DNA of 64,000 nt from Glossina fuscipes (GCF_014805625.2 NW_023998417.1:9659780-9723779), one strand, 5' to 3'; counted from the stretch's first letter, positions 37,621 through 49,063 are shown. Numbers and translations are program-made. Notes: a model not told the origin generated them from the letters alone.

Positions 37621-38020
37621 NNNNNNNNNNNNNNNNNNNNNNNNNNNNNNNNNNNNNNNNNNNNNNNNNNNNNNNNNNNNNNNNNNNNNNNNNNNNNNNN
37701 NNNNNNNNNNNNNNNNNNNNNNNNNNNNNNNNNNNNNNNNNNNNNNNNNNNNNNNNNNNNNNNNNNNNNNNNNNNNNNNNNNNNNNNNNNNNNNNNNNNN
37801 NNNNNNNNNNNNNNNNNNNNNNNNNNNNNNNNNNNNNNNNNNNNNNNNNNNNNNNNNNNNNNNNNNNNNNNNNNNNNNNNNNNNNNNNNNNNNNNNNNNN
37901 NNNNNNNNNNNNNNNNNNNNNNNNNNNNNNNNNNNNNNNNNNNNNNNNNNNNNNNNNNNNNNNNNNNNNNNNNNNNNNNNNNNNNNNNNNNNNNNNNNNN
38001 NNNNNNNNNNNNNNNNNNNN
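37621..38020. other. Assembly gap (400 N)
   Basis: Exactly 400 N. The same sequence lies on both sides up to the gap edges, so the true gap may be negative, meaning the two contigs overlap. Confidence 0.98.
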
Positions 38021-39424
38021 AAAAAAAAAAATTAATGTCGAGTAAAAGATCGTTTAGACATCGTTTAAGTGTTGTAATTAAAATTCGAAAGTTGATCGTT
38101 ATAGGGGTTAGGCGATATCATTCGATGTAGATCAGTTGTTGAATGAAGCGATGACTGCAGTAACAATACACTATGCTTGCATGCATTGTTAACTTTTTGG
38201 GCCTCTTTTCATGCCTGCATGCATCGATCTGCAGAGGCGAGCGTTACTTCAGAAAGCATTGGTCGCCTCATTTAAACATAATTGCGCTAAATTTTCAGAC
38301 AAGTTGAACATTTTACCATCAAAGAAATGGAAGACATTGTATATGTGCATACGGTTTTCTCCTTTGAGCTATTCGTCTATTGTCGTGTAATCGTAGACGC
38401 CAACAGCAGCGAGTCATTTAAAACCGTTGGACGTAGGTTAAATGTGTTATTTTCACCATTCCGTGGAAGAAAGGAATGTTGGACTTCTTCTCCGCTTGCA
38501 TCTCCAGTCCTTATCATTTGACCATGTTCGTCCACTTGCCTGTGTGTTCGTGGATAAGTTTTAGTGGCTGTTACAGTGGCTCCGCTTATTGCCGCCAACT
38601 TTCAAATTGTTGCCTCTCATTTTCGTTGGCATGCTAAGCGTTAACTGATAAGTCCAACTACACCTTTTGCCAAAAGTTCCAGTTTACGCGTCCGTTTTCG
38701 ACAAGAGTGCATGTTGATATGGTATATTTGTTATATATATATATCACATTATTGTTCGATTTAGAACATGGCATCTCTCCTGTAAATTTTTATCTGCTTT
38801 CCGTAGAAATATGAAATTTATTTTCATCTCTTATATGGGATTATTTTTTTTTACCATTAAAAGTTAACTTTTCTCATAAAAGAAAATTTAACAAACAAAA
38901 GTTTTATTTCGCTTATATTTGCTTTTTATTTTTAATATTTCACTTCTATACGTTGGCGCCATTTTATTACCTTTTGAAAAGTTATCATCTCGTTAGAAAT
39001 TGTGCCTAAAAAAAAAAAAAAACTTTTGTTTATGACCTCTCTTCCAAGAATAACTCTCTTTATATACATATATATATATGACCTGAAAAATAATGACCGG
39101 AAGTAAAAGTAGAAGCAAACACTCGTTACAAACATATCTATTTTCTTAAACAATGGCTTGTAAAAGAAGTTACACTTGTAAGAGGAAACCCAAAAAGAAA
39201 GTTTTCTACGATTTGTACATATATATATATATTTATATATATAAATATATATATGTTGCGTGTGCATATATGTCGAATATAAACTATAATAAAAATGAAA
39301 AATTTTAAGTGCTTTATCTATTTTCCTTTCTTCTTTTTTTTTTGTATTTAAAATTTTCCAAAAATTTTTCATTTAATGTCAATTTAATTATTTTAAAATT
39401 TTATCATGCAATACCTTAACTAAT
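38021..39424. repeat. Gap-flanking duplicated block, copy 2
   Basis: Counterpart of 36191-37620, about 1404 nt, starting at the first base after the gap inside a poly(A) run and continuing past the homologous end into unique sequence (from 39425). It carries small length changes at the TA and poly(A) tracts and a shorter version of the variable segment (38338-38385 against 36498-36585). Confidence 0.9.
38377..38598 (-). CDS. Candidate internal exon or peptide frame (copy 2)
   Basis: The same minus-strand frame as 36570-36791, same residues through the ITRQ end, where this copy has an immediate TAG stop at 38377-38379 while copy 1 reads on for about 28 codons. The sharp end of similarity right after the shared frame coincides with the variable segment. 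If the blocks are two alleles, this records a polymorphic 3' end of the frame; a real exon would have to end before it by splicing, and no good GT donor is visible there. Confidence 0.15.
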   Translation of the reverse strand: MAAISGATVTATKTYPRTHRQVDEHGQMIRTGDASGEEVQHSFLPRNGENNTFNLRPTVLNDSLLLASTITRQ

Positions 39425-39767
39425 CTCTACTGGTAATGACAGTTTACAATATGGAATACATGCTCTAAAGCTACCCATACCTTTTGATATATATATATAT
39501 ACATGTATACATATATACTTTATGTTGTTCGTAAAATCATGCTTACCTAAGGAAAGAATGAATATAACTTATACCAGTAGCAATTTTCAAAGATCTAAAG
39601 TAGTTTTCATTTACAAAACCATTCAAGTGTAAAATTTAACAATAATCTCTAGACACTACTACATACTAACAAAATGTATCAACAAACAAGAAAACAATAA
39701 TGAAAGTTTTATCTCTATATAAGCAACAAACACAACTACAACAATAAGTACTCTCTGCTGAATATAT

Positions 39768-39802
<35 letters not shown>

Positions 39803-40360
39803 TAAAACATTTACATTCCTGTTTAGAGATGCGGACGCAGATACAGATACTGATATAGATACCTTCCGTAGGCAAGCTAACCTAGCAAATGTCATTCTAT
39901 AAGCAATTGTACATTTGACAGTTGCACGCAAACAGACAAATGTTAACTGTCACGTCCAGTTGTAACTTTTAATTTTATGTAGGCTTAATAAAATTACTGA
40001 AAATCTTTCATTTACGCCTTTCCGTTACCATAAAGCATTCACACTTTATTGTAGTCCTTTAAAGGCAACTATGTTCATAAACGTAGAATGCCGTAGATTT
40101 TGAAGTAAGTGCTAGATATAATTAAAAGTCAACGAGATTTCCACTGAATTAAATTGAATTCAATGCATTAGAACCCTGCAAATGACACAAAACTCTATTC
40201 TAAAATAAGTTCAGAAACATTAGCAGGTTTATTGAAATTGACAAAAAAAAAAAAGAAGCGAGTAAGAAATTCATATTTGATTGTGACCGACTCTTGTATA
40301 CCCATCTGCGTGATCCTAAAACAAAAAAAGAAAACAAGTAAATTTTCATGTTCTATAATA
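39425..40360. other. Non-coding sequence
   Basis: TA arrays near 39488-39505 and 39766-39799. No gene supported. Confidence 0.6.
39766..39799. repeat. (TA)n microsatellite
   Basis: About 34 nt of TA. Confidence 0.9.
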
Positions 40361-41010
40361 TTGGATGGGCGTGGCTGATTTTTGCTATTTGCAAAACAAA
40401 GCGGAAATTTATATGGCAAAGATGCTCCTGTTTTTGTAGCATAGGCGCGTTTGCATGTTTACCGCAGGTACTACACAGTTGCGCACACGGAAAGATGAGC
40501 AAATTTTCCAACGATGCATTCTGAGTTTGAAACGGGCGTAGGATTCATATACTTTGTGGGGTTTTTGCAGTTTGCTTTTGTGTGTTATAAAGGCTTTGAA
40601 AAAAAAGCTGATATTATGACACACAAAAAAATTGAGTAGGCATCTCCGACTTCCATTTTTACAGAGGCACGATAGCATATACATTAGTTTATGAGTTGTG
40701 AGCAAAAAAAATTGGTAGGTTTCTTCACCTTACTGTAGGCGTGTTCTTTAACCGACTTGGTCCATTCTCAATACCTATCTGCATTAATTGTTTTTTCTAA
40801 AGTTTTTGCAAAAATTTTGAAGTCAATAGCTTCATTTTTGCGAAGAAAGTGTTGGCAGGGAAATGTTTGAAACAGACATTACACAGGCGGGACAGGCAGA
40901 CGGATAGACGAACGTACTTATCATCGATTCAGAATTCGATACTGATCAAGAATTTATATACTTTGTGGAGTCGCTGAAGTTTCCTTCTTGATGCCGCAAA
41001 CGTTCCGAAA
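40360..41010 (-). repeat. Long decayed fly-type dispersed repeat (family B-like)
   Basis: Read on plus it runs from GGATGGGCGTGGCTGATTTT near 40361 through TTGTAGCATAGGCGCG, TACCGCAGGTACTACACAG, TTGGCAGGGAAATG and GACAGGCAGACGGATAGACG at 40891-40910 to CTGATCAAGAATTTATATAC near 40941 and GATGCCGCAAACGTTCC. The last 130 nt, reverse-complemented, give the order known in fly repeats: GTTTGCGGC, AGAAGGAAAC, AAAGTATATAAATTCTTGAT, TCGAT, then CGTCTATCCGTCTGCCTGTC. No open frame of note. It is placed immediately beside family A copy 3. Confidence 0.55.
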
Positions 41011-41098
41011 AAACAAACCCCTATCGCTTCGGTGATGAGTAAAAAAAAAGTTATAGAAATGAATTCTAGTAAAAAAAACAATTGTTAATATATTTATT

Positions 41099-41330
41099 AA
41101 GGTTTCTGGATCATCTTTGGGCTAAAACCCATCAATCTATAAAATATCGTCAAAATACTTTAAAAATTGCGGCCTGGAAGTCGAACTCAAGATGGACGAA
41201 GGGTTAACCGAACAGACAAGATTAGATCGATTTAGAAATCACACAATCAAAGATGCGTCTTTCTCAAGTCCACCTGGATGTTGTATATATTCGTAGGAAC
41301 TGCACACAAGTGGTGTAGGATACAATAAGT
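41099..41330 (-). repeat. Dispersed repeat family A, copy 3 (inverted)
   Basis: Reverse complement begins with TATCCTACACCACTTGTGTG (sharing CCTACACCACTTG with copy 1), then AACATCCAGGTGGAC, TTTCTAAATCGATCTAATC, TTGTCTGTTCGGTTAAC, CAGGCCGCAATTTTT and GGGTTTTAGCCCAAAGATG. It stops before the final 'CACTTTTT...CCCATATAA' part seen in copies 1 and 2, so it appears truncated at that end. Confidence 0.65.
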
Positions 41331-42004
41331 TAACAGCTTTTTTTATTTCCTTAAAGCTCAAAGGCTTTTATAATCCATTGAAGTAATTGATTGAAGGGTT
41401 TTCATCTTGAGGATGTCCTAGTAGTGAACTGGCTGGAGTTACGTAGTAGAAATTGAACGAATTGTACAAAATTATAGTAAGGGAAAATCAAGTCGAGTTC
41501 TCAAGGACCTCTGTTTAGAATCCATAAACAAAGAAGGGCATATAAGGAAGCGGTCATATATAAAAGAGGGTGAGCAGCGCGTACAAATCGCATATTTCTA
41601 GAAAGTATTGAATGACTTTGAGAAGATTATTTTATTCATTTTACGAAAGACTTGTAATTAAAATTTTCTCTTTAAAAATTATATTATGCGTTAGTGCCCG
41701 AGTGGCAGTAGTAGAATTTTGTGCAAATATATTAAAGATGTGACTATAACCCCGCCAAGTCCTGTAAGGGTTAAATGAACATATTATAAAATCTTCGCCA
41801 CACAGGCAATAATCCTTGAAATTAATTTTGTGGAAAATTTTTGCAATTAATCTAAGATGAGAAATGTAATGTGAATTATGTTTACACTCATACGCACGCA
41901 CATATGTAAAAATATCTAAATGAAAGTGGATATGATTATATACAACTGAACAAATAAATTGAAAGGACTTCTTTGCTGCGTAAAGGTATGTGTATGTTGC
42001 CCGT

Positions 42005-42022
42005 TCTCTCTCTCTCTCTCTC
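42005..42022. repeat. (TC)n microsatellite
   Basis: Nine TC units. Confidence 0.85.
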
Positions 42023-42503
42023 GGTTGCAAAATAATAATGAAATTTTCATTCATATGTGTGTGTATGTGGATAAGCATGAAAACCGGACATTGGAATTAA
42101 TTTTCGCATGAATACCAAAACACATGATCGTGTATATACGTTCAGTTATGGCAACTAAAAACGCATGCAAACAAATATGGACACCGTCGTCCCATAAAAC
42201 GGTATTTTAAAGCGAAACCATTTAACACCTCACGCAACAATTTTGCGGTTGACAATGAGCAGCTGAAAAAAAAAAATCGCATGTTTTTTTTTTGTTCCTT
42301 TTCCATTATATAATGTGAATATTTACACACACGCATGCCAAAGGATGAAAACTGACTAATATTCTGGCTCCATAATGGTGGACGAAACCTTTCTATTTGC
42401 TCTGGTTCTCTACTTTGTTTTATGCTTTGTTGTTGCTTCTTTTTTTTTTTTTTTTTTTTCTAAATGACCTCAAAAATTGTTTTAATGTTGTTTGCCTTCC
42501 TAC

Positions 42504-42545
42504 AACAACAGCAACAACAACAACAAGAACAAGAACAACAACATT
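42504..42545. repeat. CAA/GAA trinucleotide array
   Basis: About 40 nt of CAACAA, CAGCAA and AAGAAC units. Some open frames read it as Asn- or Thr-rich peptides. Confidence 0.85.
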
Positions 42546-43236
42546 GGCATTTACATTATTATTTCAAATAAAAGCGCATTATATAGGATTATCATCTACT
42601 TCATCTTTGCATTGGTTATATATGGTAAGGGTATGGTTTTAAATATTCTCTTAACGCCTCATATGAGTTTTAGAAAAAATACACCGAAATTATATTTGGT
42701 CGGTGAACGCTTTTCATATCCATTATATAGGCTAACACAAATCAGATTTGTGTTCGCAATAAATTTAAAATCGTACGTAAAGCTTAAAAGGCATTTATTG
42801 TATTGTTCGCCGTATTAACAAAGTGATAATTTTGATCATTAAATGGTTATGCTCTCCAGATTCAAGGCCGTGCTCTCAAAATTTCTTTAATATGCCCAGG
42901 ATTTCATCATAAAATGATATTCGAGTAAATCGCTGTTCATACTAACGGTCTCTTTGCAGTTTACGAACAAAACAAAAACTGGAAAAGACCGTCCGTACAG
43001 AGGGACATAAACACGAACATGCAATGACTTAGTGTTTCTTCATTTTGTGTTTCCTTCACTGTCTCTTAGTTAATGTGTTACATACGAAGTAACAGCATCA
43101 ACACATCTATCTAAAGTCTAGCGGAGAAAATATGAAAATGTGGAAAATCCCAGCAAAGGATACCGGCTAGATGCACATGTGTTGTGTGGAGGTCATTTAC
43201 GGAAAAAATCTCCTTTATTTTCTTAGTTAATGAAGG

Positions 43237-43258
43237 TTTTTTTTTTTTTTTTTTTTTT
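43237..43258. repeat. Poly(T) tract
   Basis: Run of about 22 T. Confidence 0.9.
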
Positions 43259-44349
43259 ACTTTAAAGTCGTCCTTTTTACTCCAGCACTCGCTCCTGTGC
43301 TATGCACGTTTGCTTTATGCTTCCTCTTCATGTCCCCATAGACGATATATTGTCAGTGTATTCGAATATGTCCCGTTCCCAATGGTGTGCGGTCATTGTT
43401 GTTCTTGTTGTTCGAGTTCTTGTTCTCACACTTATTGTGTGTGGATTTTTAGCTATCCTGTCTCTGGACTCTCTCTCTCTCTGGGTTTATCATAAATGGA
43501 CTTTCGTGCAATTAAATGTTGTGCCAAAAACTTTTTTGCCTGCAATTAAGGTAGTTTTGAAAAATTAAATGTGAAAAGTTCCCCCCTGCCCATCATGCAC
43601 TCGCTCTGAGAGGTATCACAAATGCTTTTGGGGATTTTCATATTCAACTGTACACGTATCTGTATATGCATGGGTATGTATGCATATACAAAGAATTGAG
43701 AATTTAATTAGTGCCTGGATTTAATTATGTCATCGTAAGAGGATTTAATGTACTTTTTGTTTTGCTTTTTTAGGTAAAGCGAGAACTTTCGCATTAATAA
43801 AAACAACAATTTTTTTTTGGTTTTTTTTTCGCATTTACACAAATAAACTTAATTAAATAAGACATATGCTTATTTCGGTTATTGCGAATATTGTTTTTAC
43901 TGTTTACAAAATGCATTTAAAAAAAAGAAAAAAATTTTTTTTATTTATTTTTTTTTTATTATTTTATGTTTAATACGTTGATAAACATTTTTCCTACTTG
44001 TTTGGTTTTTGTGGTTTTGCGTTGTTTTTTTTTTTTGTTTCGTTTCGCATTCTGGCTTGTAATGATTTATCATTAAAGTGCATTTTTACATTTCAATATG
44101 TGTCCATAGATAATTCGTTTGCTATGCGGGATCATAATGAGTGAAGAATCAATGGAATATATAAATAGCATTTAAAATTTATGATAAATTTCATTTATTT
44201 TCTGGTTAAAAGGATTACGAAGTTTAGAGAAATGCTTAAACTCTTTAAAACAAAAATATTAAAATTATACTTTTTACTTAATAAAAAGTTTATATGAGCA
44301 ATAAAAACGTTGCAATAAATTGAATCCAGTTTAGCATATGAATTTTCAG

Positions 44350-46150
44350 AAAAAATCATTCGTTACCTTTTCTTTCCTCCTTCCGTGAGCAGCCACGCAG
44401 AGAATGTCTCTCTATACGTGTAGGCATGGTAGGTGATTTCAAAGCATTGTACTTATGGTGAGACGATAAGAAGCAGTATTGTTTCTGTACTGTGATGCCC
44501 GATATTATGTAATATTTATTTCCTTCCGCGGAGACCATCGCACGGCACGTTCCCTCAGTTTGGAGGTAAAGTGAAAGCATCTAGCCCTTGACATAGCAAA
44601 GGTAAGAGCAGCGACAGTTAGTACCAAGCTATAATGATTTCCTTTAAAAACACAGATTGTGTCTTCTACGACAAGGAACAGTTTCCTTACCACCGATCAT
44701 AGAAAATTTGTCATAATATTATATAAAATATACTCGAAATTAGAGATCATTTGCCGATTTTCAGTTTGCTAAGAATTAAAAGCGAACGTCACTGTAAGTT
44801 TTTTTGAAAAAGTGAATTATTTCGGATTGTGACGTGTAGTAGCAGATATTAATTGTTTCTTCGAATATACGGTGTCTTGCCCAATTGTGCAAAAACTGGG
44901 AAATTGCAATCTAATATCTCGTCAGCTTATATTGAGATCATTCAATACACTAACAGATATCTTCAGAAAGTATTTGCATTCATTTGAAAGCATTTCCAAA
45001 CGAAATGCTTAGTTAGTTCACCTTCATCGAAACGACCGTTGAATGGATATGAGACTAAGAAGGATACAAAAGCTATCATGAAGATTTTGATGTTCATTAT
45101 GAATCCGACTTTAGAATTATAGCTATTTACTCCATTAGATCGCAACACATAAAGTGTAAAAACATGCGGCTCTCTCTGTCGAAGGTTTGGTCTGGAACAG
45201 ATGCAACTTTACCATAAAATCTTGTAGGAAAGACAATCAGAATTAATAATCGAAAGTGAGAGGTAATTTTTATGGTCTTACGATCCAAAACTAACGATCG
45301 ATAAATTTAAACAAATAAATTTTCCATTTTTTCGTATCTGCTGCACATTTGAAATCTTTAAGCATGATTTTGCAAAACGGCTCGCAGCTTAACTCTAACG
45401 ATTTTCATTATTTTCGTGCAAAGTTTTGATATAAGTTTTGAAATGAAGTTCTATGAGAACGGTAGAAAATTTTTGATCACTTAATTTAAGAATCATTTTC
45501 CAACAAATGATTGGCATCCTTTGATTGACAATTGAACGTTTCGATCGTTGGAATCATTGGAAATATTAGTAGCAAAACTTAGATGCAGCAGGTTCCAAGT
45601 TACATCCTTTATTCTATTGACTTATTTGAATGTAAGCATCTGGCTTCCTTTTCCACTAAACTTTAGCGCAAAATAAAGAGTACACTGTAACGGTATAAAG
45701 ATGAAATCTTTACTTAACCTTAAATAAATTCCGTTTCCTAAGTGCAAGCTTTACAAGACCTTGTAGGGCGATGAACAAAGGAGCGAACAGATGAATCAGT
45801 CGAAACTAGGTTCCTAGGTCTACGGTTTCAAAACTTTCCTACCATTTAAACGACTCTTAGTGTTGACAGAGTGAGAAAGTGAAAATTGCATGTTTCCTCC
45901 GACATTTATTCTTGAATTTCGTACATTTTTAAATATAATTAAATTCGTTTAAACATTTGTCACTTGCTTCTTTCGTGTTTTTTTTTTTTTCTATTTTCTT
46001 TACGTGAAACAAAACTAAATCAAGTGAAAATATGTTAAATCGAGTTATAAATTTTCCTTATTTAACCTATTCGTAGAGCGTAGAGCGCATAAAACACTAC
46101 CCCATTACTGGCTACGTGTGCTTTTAACTATATTTCAACAACATTTTCAA
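44350..46150. other. Simple-repeat-poor non-coding block
   Basis: No gene supported. The minus-strand frames 44356-44580, 44505-44693 and 44963-45148 are 61-74 codons without a domain. Texture suggests old repeats, but no partner copy was found. Confidence 0.45.
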
Positions 46151-46261
46151 TTTCAATTTATTTTACCTACTCAACGTAAATACGTTAAATATATGTAAAT
46201 ATAAAGAACAACGTTTCCATTGTTATCTTGTTCGTGTCTATCTGCCTTAGCTGCAAAGAGT

Positions 46262-46307
46262 GATAGAGAGAGAGAGAGAGAGATAGAGAGCGAGAGAGAG
46301 AGAAAGA
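46262..46307. repeat. (GA)n microsatellite, imperfect
   Basis: About 45 nt of GA with TA and CG interruptions, about 110 nt upstream of the TATATAAA element of the candidate small gene below. Confidence 0.9.
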
Positions 46308-46417
46308 GGCATGAATTATAAACCTTTTCTTCCTGTAGTTTTTTTTTAGTTTATTTTTTCCTTTCGTGGTTAACCATTGCAACAATAAATCTCTTTTTTT
46401 TGGGCGAAAAGCGTTTA

Positions 46418-46425
46418 TATATAAA
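46418..46425 (+). promoter_or_regulatory. Possible TATA element (weak)
   Basis: TATATAAA, with an arthropod Inr-like TCAGTC at 46465-46470. The spacing from TATA to the Inr A is about 49 nt, longer than the usual ~30, so the pair is not a textbook core promoter. It gains slight weight from the open frame downstream and the GA tract upstream. Confidence 0.12.
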
Positions 46426-46521
46426 TTTTCAAAGATCTTGACTTGACTTTAACTTATGTACCAGTCAGTCGTCGTTGTCGTCACTAGTAGCTTTGATACA
46501 ATCTCTGAGGAAAGGAAACCT

Positions 46522-46693
46522 ATGAAAATTTTAGTATATTTGCTTTGTGCTGCTGTAGTAGTGGTATGTGTTCTAAAAGAATTTTTGTGTATCACCGCAA
46601 TAAATGCCAGGAAATTTTCGCCAACAACAAAAAATTATTTATCATTTAAAAAATATATAAAATTTTTGCCATTCTCAGAATATTTGTACGCAG
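46522..46693 (+). CDS. Candidate first exon of a small secreted or membrane protein (speculative)
   Basis: ATG at 46522 opens a frame that begins with a basic residue and a strongly hydrophobic segment (MKILVYLLCAAVVVVCVL), a signal-peptide- or anchor-like start, followed by a basic, polar stretch. A good 5' splice site, CAG followed by GTAAAT, sits at 46693/46694 and would end a 57-codon exon in phase 1. The frame itself stays open upstream (to 46456) and downstream (to 46914). The start context is poor for a fly gene (CCT before ATG). I do not recognise a family. In A+T-rich DNA hydrophobic frames arise easily, so this may be nothing; small fast-evolving insect secreted proteins do look like this. 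Confidence 0.15.
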
Positions 46694-47663
46694 GTAAATC
46701 ATTTGTAATGCTTTTGGCAATCAAAAGCATTGAAAATAGTTTAGATTTAGTGAAAATTATCAGAAATGCATGTCTTTGTCTTTTTTGTTTTTTTTTTAAA
46801 CTTTTCCTCAGAACGGGAAAAGTCCACATGGGTCCTATTGACTCTTCCCAAAATATTTGTTTACAAAAAAAGGGATTTATGTTTAGAGCGTGTGGGTTCC
46901 AATTGTTCCTCTAGTCTTGTCCTTTCGAATATTAATATTCAACTCTCTTGACTCGAGTCACTTTACCTTTCGTAAATTGTTGCCAATCTTTCAGCATAGA
47001 CTGCTTTACTTTGTAACGTATGAAAATCGAAAATTTGCAAAGAATTTTGGGGCAAAAGCAAAACTTGATTCATATTGAAAAGTATCTGATCTAATCGGTT
47101 AATAAAAATTTTTGTTGGATGAATGTTGGTAATCAGATAAAGCCAGATGATCATGGACTGGTGTCATTATTCTTTGCATGTATTGTTAAGATATGTAAAT
47201 GCGTGCAACATCCTCTCGTTATTTAGGTGAGAATGCAATGATAACGAATAAGTCAATAAATCTCTACAAACATTGCGTTGTACGTTGATTTTTGCCGTCT
47301 TTTATCCTCGAAATGTGTAATAAAATAAGATTTCATGGAATTTTGCAAACCGACAAAAATAAATTTTAAAATAAATACATAAAAATCAACTTATGGAGAT
47401 AAACAAAAAAAAAAAAGACTATAATTTTTCCCATTTTTTTTTTTTGTTTTTTTTGTTTGGTGAGGAATAGAGAAGAGTGAACAACAACAACAACACCAAC
47501 AACAAGTCTTCACTTAAAGTCTTTAACAAATGCGTCGATGTTAACCTTATTTGTAAATATAGAAAGAAACCCTTTTCCATTGTGCATAAGAGAAGATGGC
47601 AGTAAATACTATATTTGAGCATTTTCTCAGGATTATCTTGAACAATTGCTATGTACACAAAAT

Positions 47664-47687
47664 GTATATATATATATATATATATAT
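47664..47687. repeat. (TA)n microsatellite
   Basis: About 24 nt of TA. Confidence 0.9.
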
Positions 47688-48723
47688 GCAGTAAGTGAAC
47701 GAAAAACGAATAGAGCGAGCACAAGAGCATGCTAAAGTGACAACATTTTTCTATTATTGGCCATTAAGAAGACTTAGTAAACGAAACATTTTGGCCTGAA
47801 CGGAAAAGCGAAACGAATAAAATGCTACAAGTTTAGCATGAGTATACAGTTAAAGACCTGTGCTGTTACTGTAAAACAACTCAGTATAAAGTTATGACTG
47901 TCGAACTGCAATTGATCCGCATAAACATACACACGCACATCCCGTGTTCCCCGTGCGGAAAGTATACAGCGAGGAAGAACGAAGAAGGATTTAAGTAAAT
48001 AAAATAGCATTAATGTATAAAGAGCAATAGTTTGCCAATGTGTTGGTGAAAATCCTTCGGCAAATATACACAACAACAACCAAAAAAAAAAACAACAAAT
48101 AACGATAATTTGTTTTCGATTTTATGGTATTAAAGTAATATTTATGAGATTTAATGGTTATTTATATATTGAAAAGTATTTGGGGGGGAATGCTTGTGTT
48201 AATGTATATATTTGTATGGATGTGTGTGCGAGTGTGTGTACTATTGATGAGCAAAAACTTAAAGTTTAGTTTATTTAATTCAAGGTTGCGAATATTTTAT
48301 GAATTAATTGCTTTTTGCAGCTTATAAAATTTATAATCTTCCATTTAAAAGCCTATTTAAATAAATTAATGTAAAATTAATTGCCTGTGAGTGTTTTTAC
48401 GCCAATACGACCGCAAACATTTGCTTGCACATTCATAGTCCTATCGGTGCTTGCACTTTTGCATACAATTTCAGAAACTTTTCATGTGAATAACATAAGT
48501 ACACGAGAGCAGTTAATTCGTAAGCAACTACGTAGCTACATATGCAATGCAATTGCGTTGTTGCATTTCATAAAACACTCACATATGCATAGAAAAAATA
48601 CCGGAAAATTATATGAAGACTTTTAACATCATCGGAAAAGCACTAACAATACTCATATGTTAACAAATCGAAAAAATGTGTGAAGTTTACCATGAAACTT
48701 TAGCGCTTTCAACGCGCTTGTGC

Positions 48724-48783
48724 ATACACACAAACATACATAAATACATACATAAATACATACATACATACATACATATATAT
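48724..48783. repeat. (CATA)n / CATAAATA compound microsatellite
   Basis: About 60 nt of CATA with AATA variants running into TATATA. Confidence 0.85.
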
Positions 48784-48868
48784 GCACATGCACACAAACC
48801 TATTCAGACAAAAGCTATACTTGTTTATATAAACAGTCTCAGGGCCAATGTTACATTACATGCTGCAC

Positions 48869-48928
48869 GCAAGCATTATAAGTGCACACATGTGTAATGC
48901 GTATGCATTACATTGCACATACGCTTGC
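48869..48928. other. Imperfect 60-nt hairpin with perfect 8-bp core
   Basis: Nested complementary arms: GCAAGC/GCTTGC (48869-48874 with 48923-48928), GTGCA/TGCAC (48882-48886 with 48914-48918) and TGTAATGC/GCATTACA (48893-48900 with 48905-48912) around a GTAT loop. The internal loops are asymmetric (7 and 4 nt; 6 and 1 nt), which is poor for a microRNA precursor but fits a cruciform or a cluster of palindromic binding sites. Confidence 0.55.
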
Positions 48929-48977
48929 ACTCCTTTTGATACGATCAACCCCGAAAATCATTGAAATTGTTATGCCC

Positions 48978-48985
48978 ATGCAAAT
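48978..48985 (+). promoter_or_regulatory. POU-type octamer ATGCAAAT
   Basis: Exact octamer in a stretch rich in ATTATG, TTAATG and TAATTG words. The octamer is the known POU-domain site; regulatory function here is inference. Confidence 0.25.
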
Positions 48986-49063
48986 TATGTGCAATAATGT
49001 TAATGTAATTGCAACTCATTATATGTGTATGTATCGTTGTTGTATGATTGCAATACATACGCC

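Larger units (their letters stand above)
41330..44350. other. Non-coding block, microsatellites and homopolymers
   Basis: TC (42005-42022), poly(T) (42441-42459, 43237-43258) and CAA (42504-42545) arrays. The frames 41641-42078 (minus) and 43184-43568 (plus) lack domains. No gene supported. Confidence 0.6.

Noticed and set aside
36191..39424. Reading the duplicated block as a biological tandem duplication
   Set aside because: Both copies are cut exactly at the gap edges, which fits overlapping contig ends better. It is kept only as an alternative to be tested with reads.
41690..41720. GTGCCCGAGTGGCAG, tRNA-like A-box look-alike
   Set aside because: It breaks the A-box consensus at the required A and does not align with family D beyond this point.
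43717..43749. Twin GGATTTAAT motifs 24 nt apart, considered as Bicoid/Otd-type sites
   Set aside because: Neither contains the GGATTA core, and A+T-rich DNA makes the pair unremarkable.
44934..44950. TGAGATCATT, which contains the bantam microRNA seed match
   Set aside because: The rest of the mature sequence does not match and no hairpin surrounds it.
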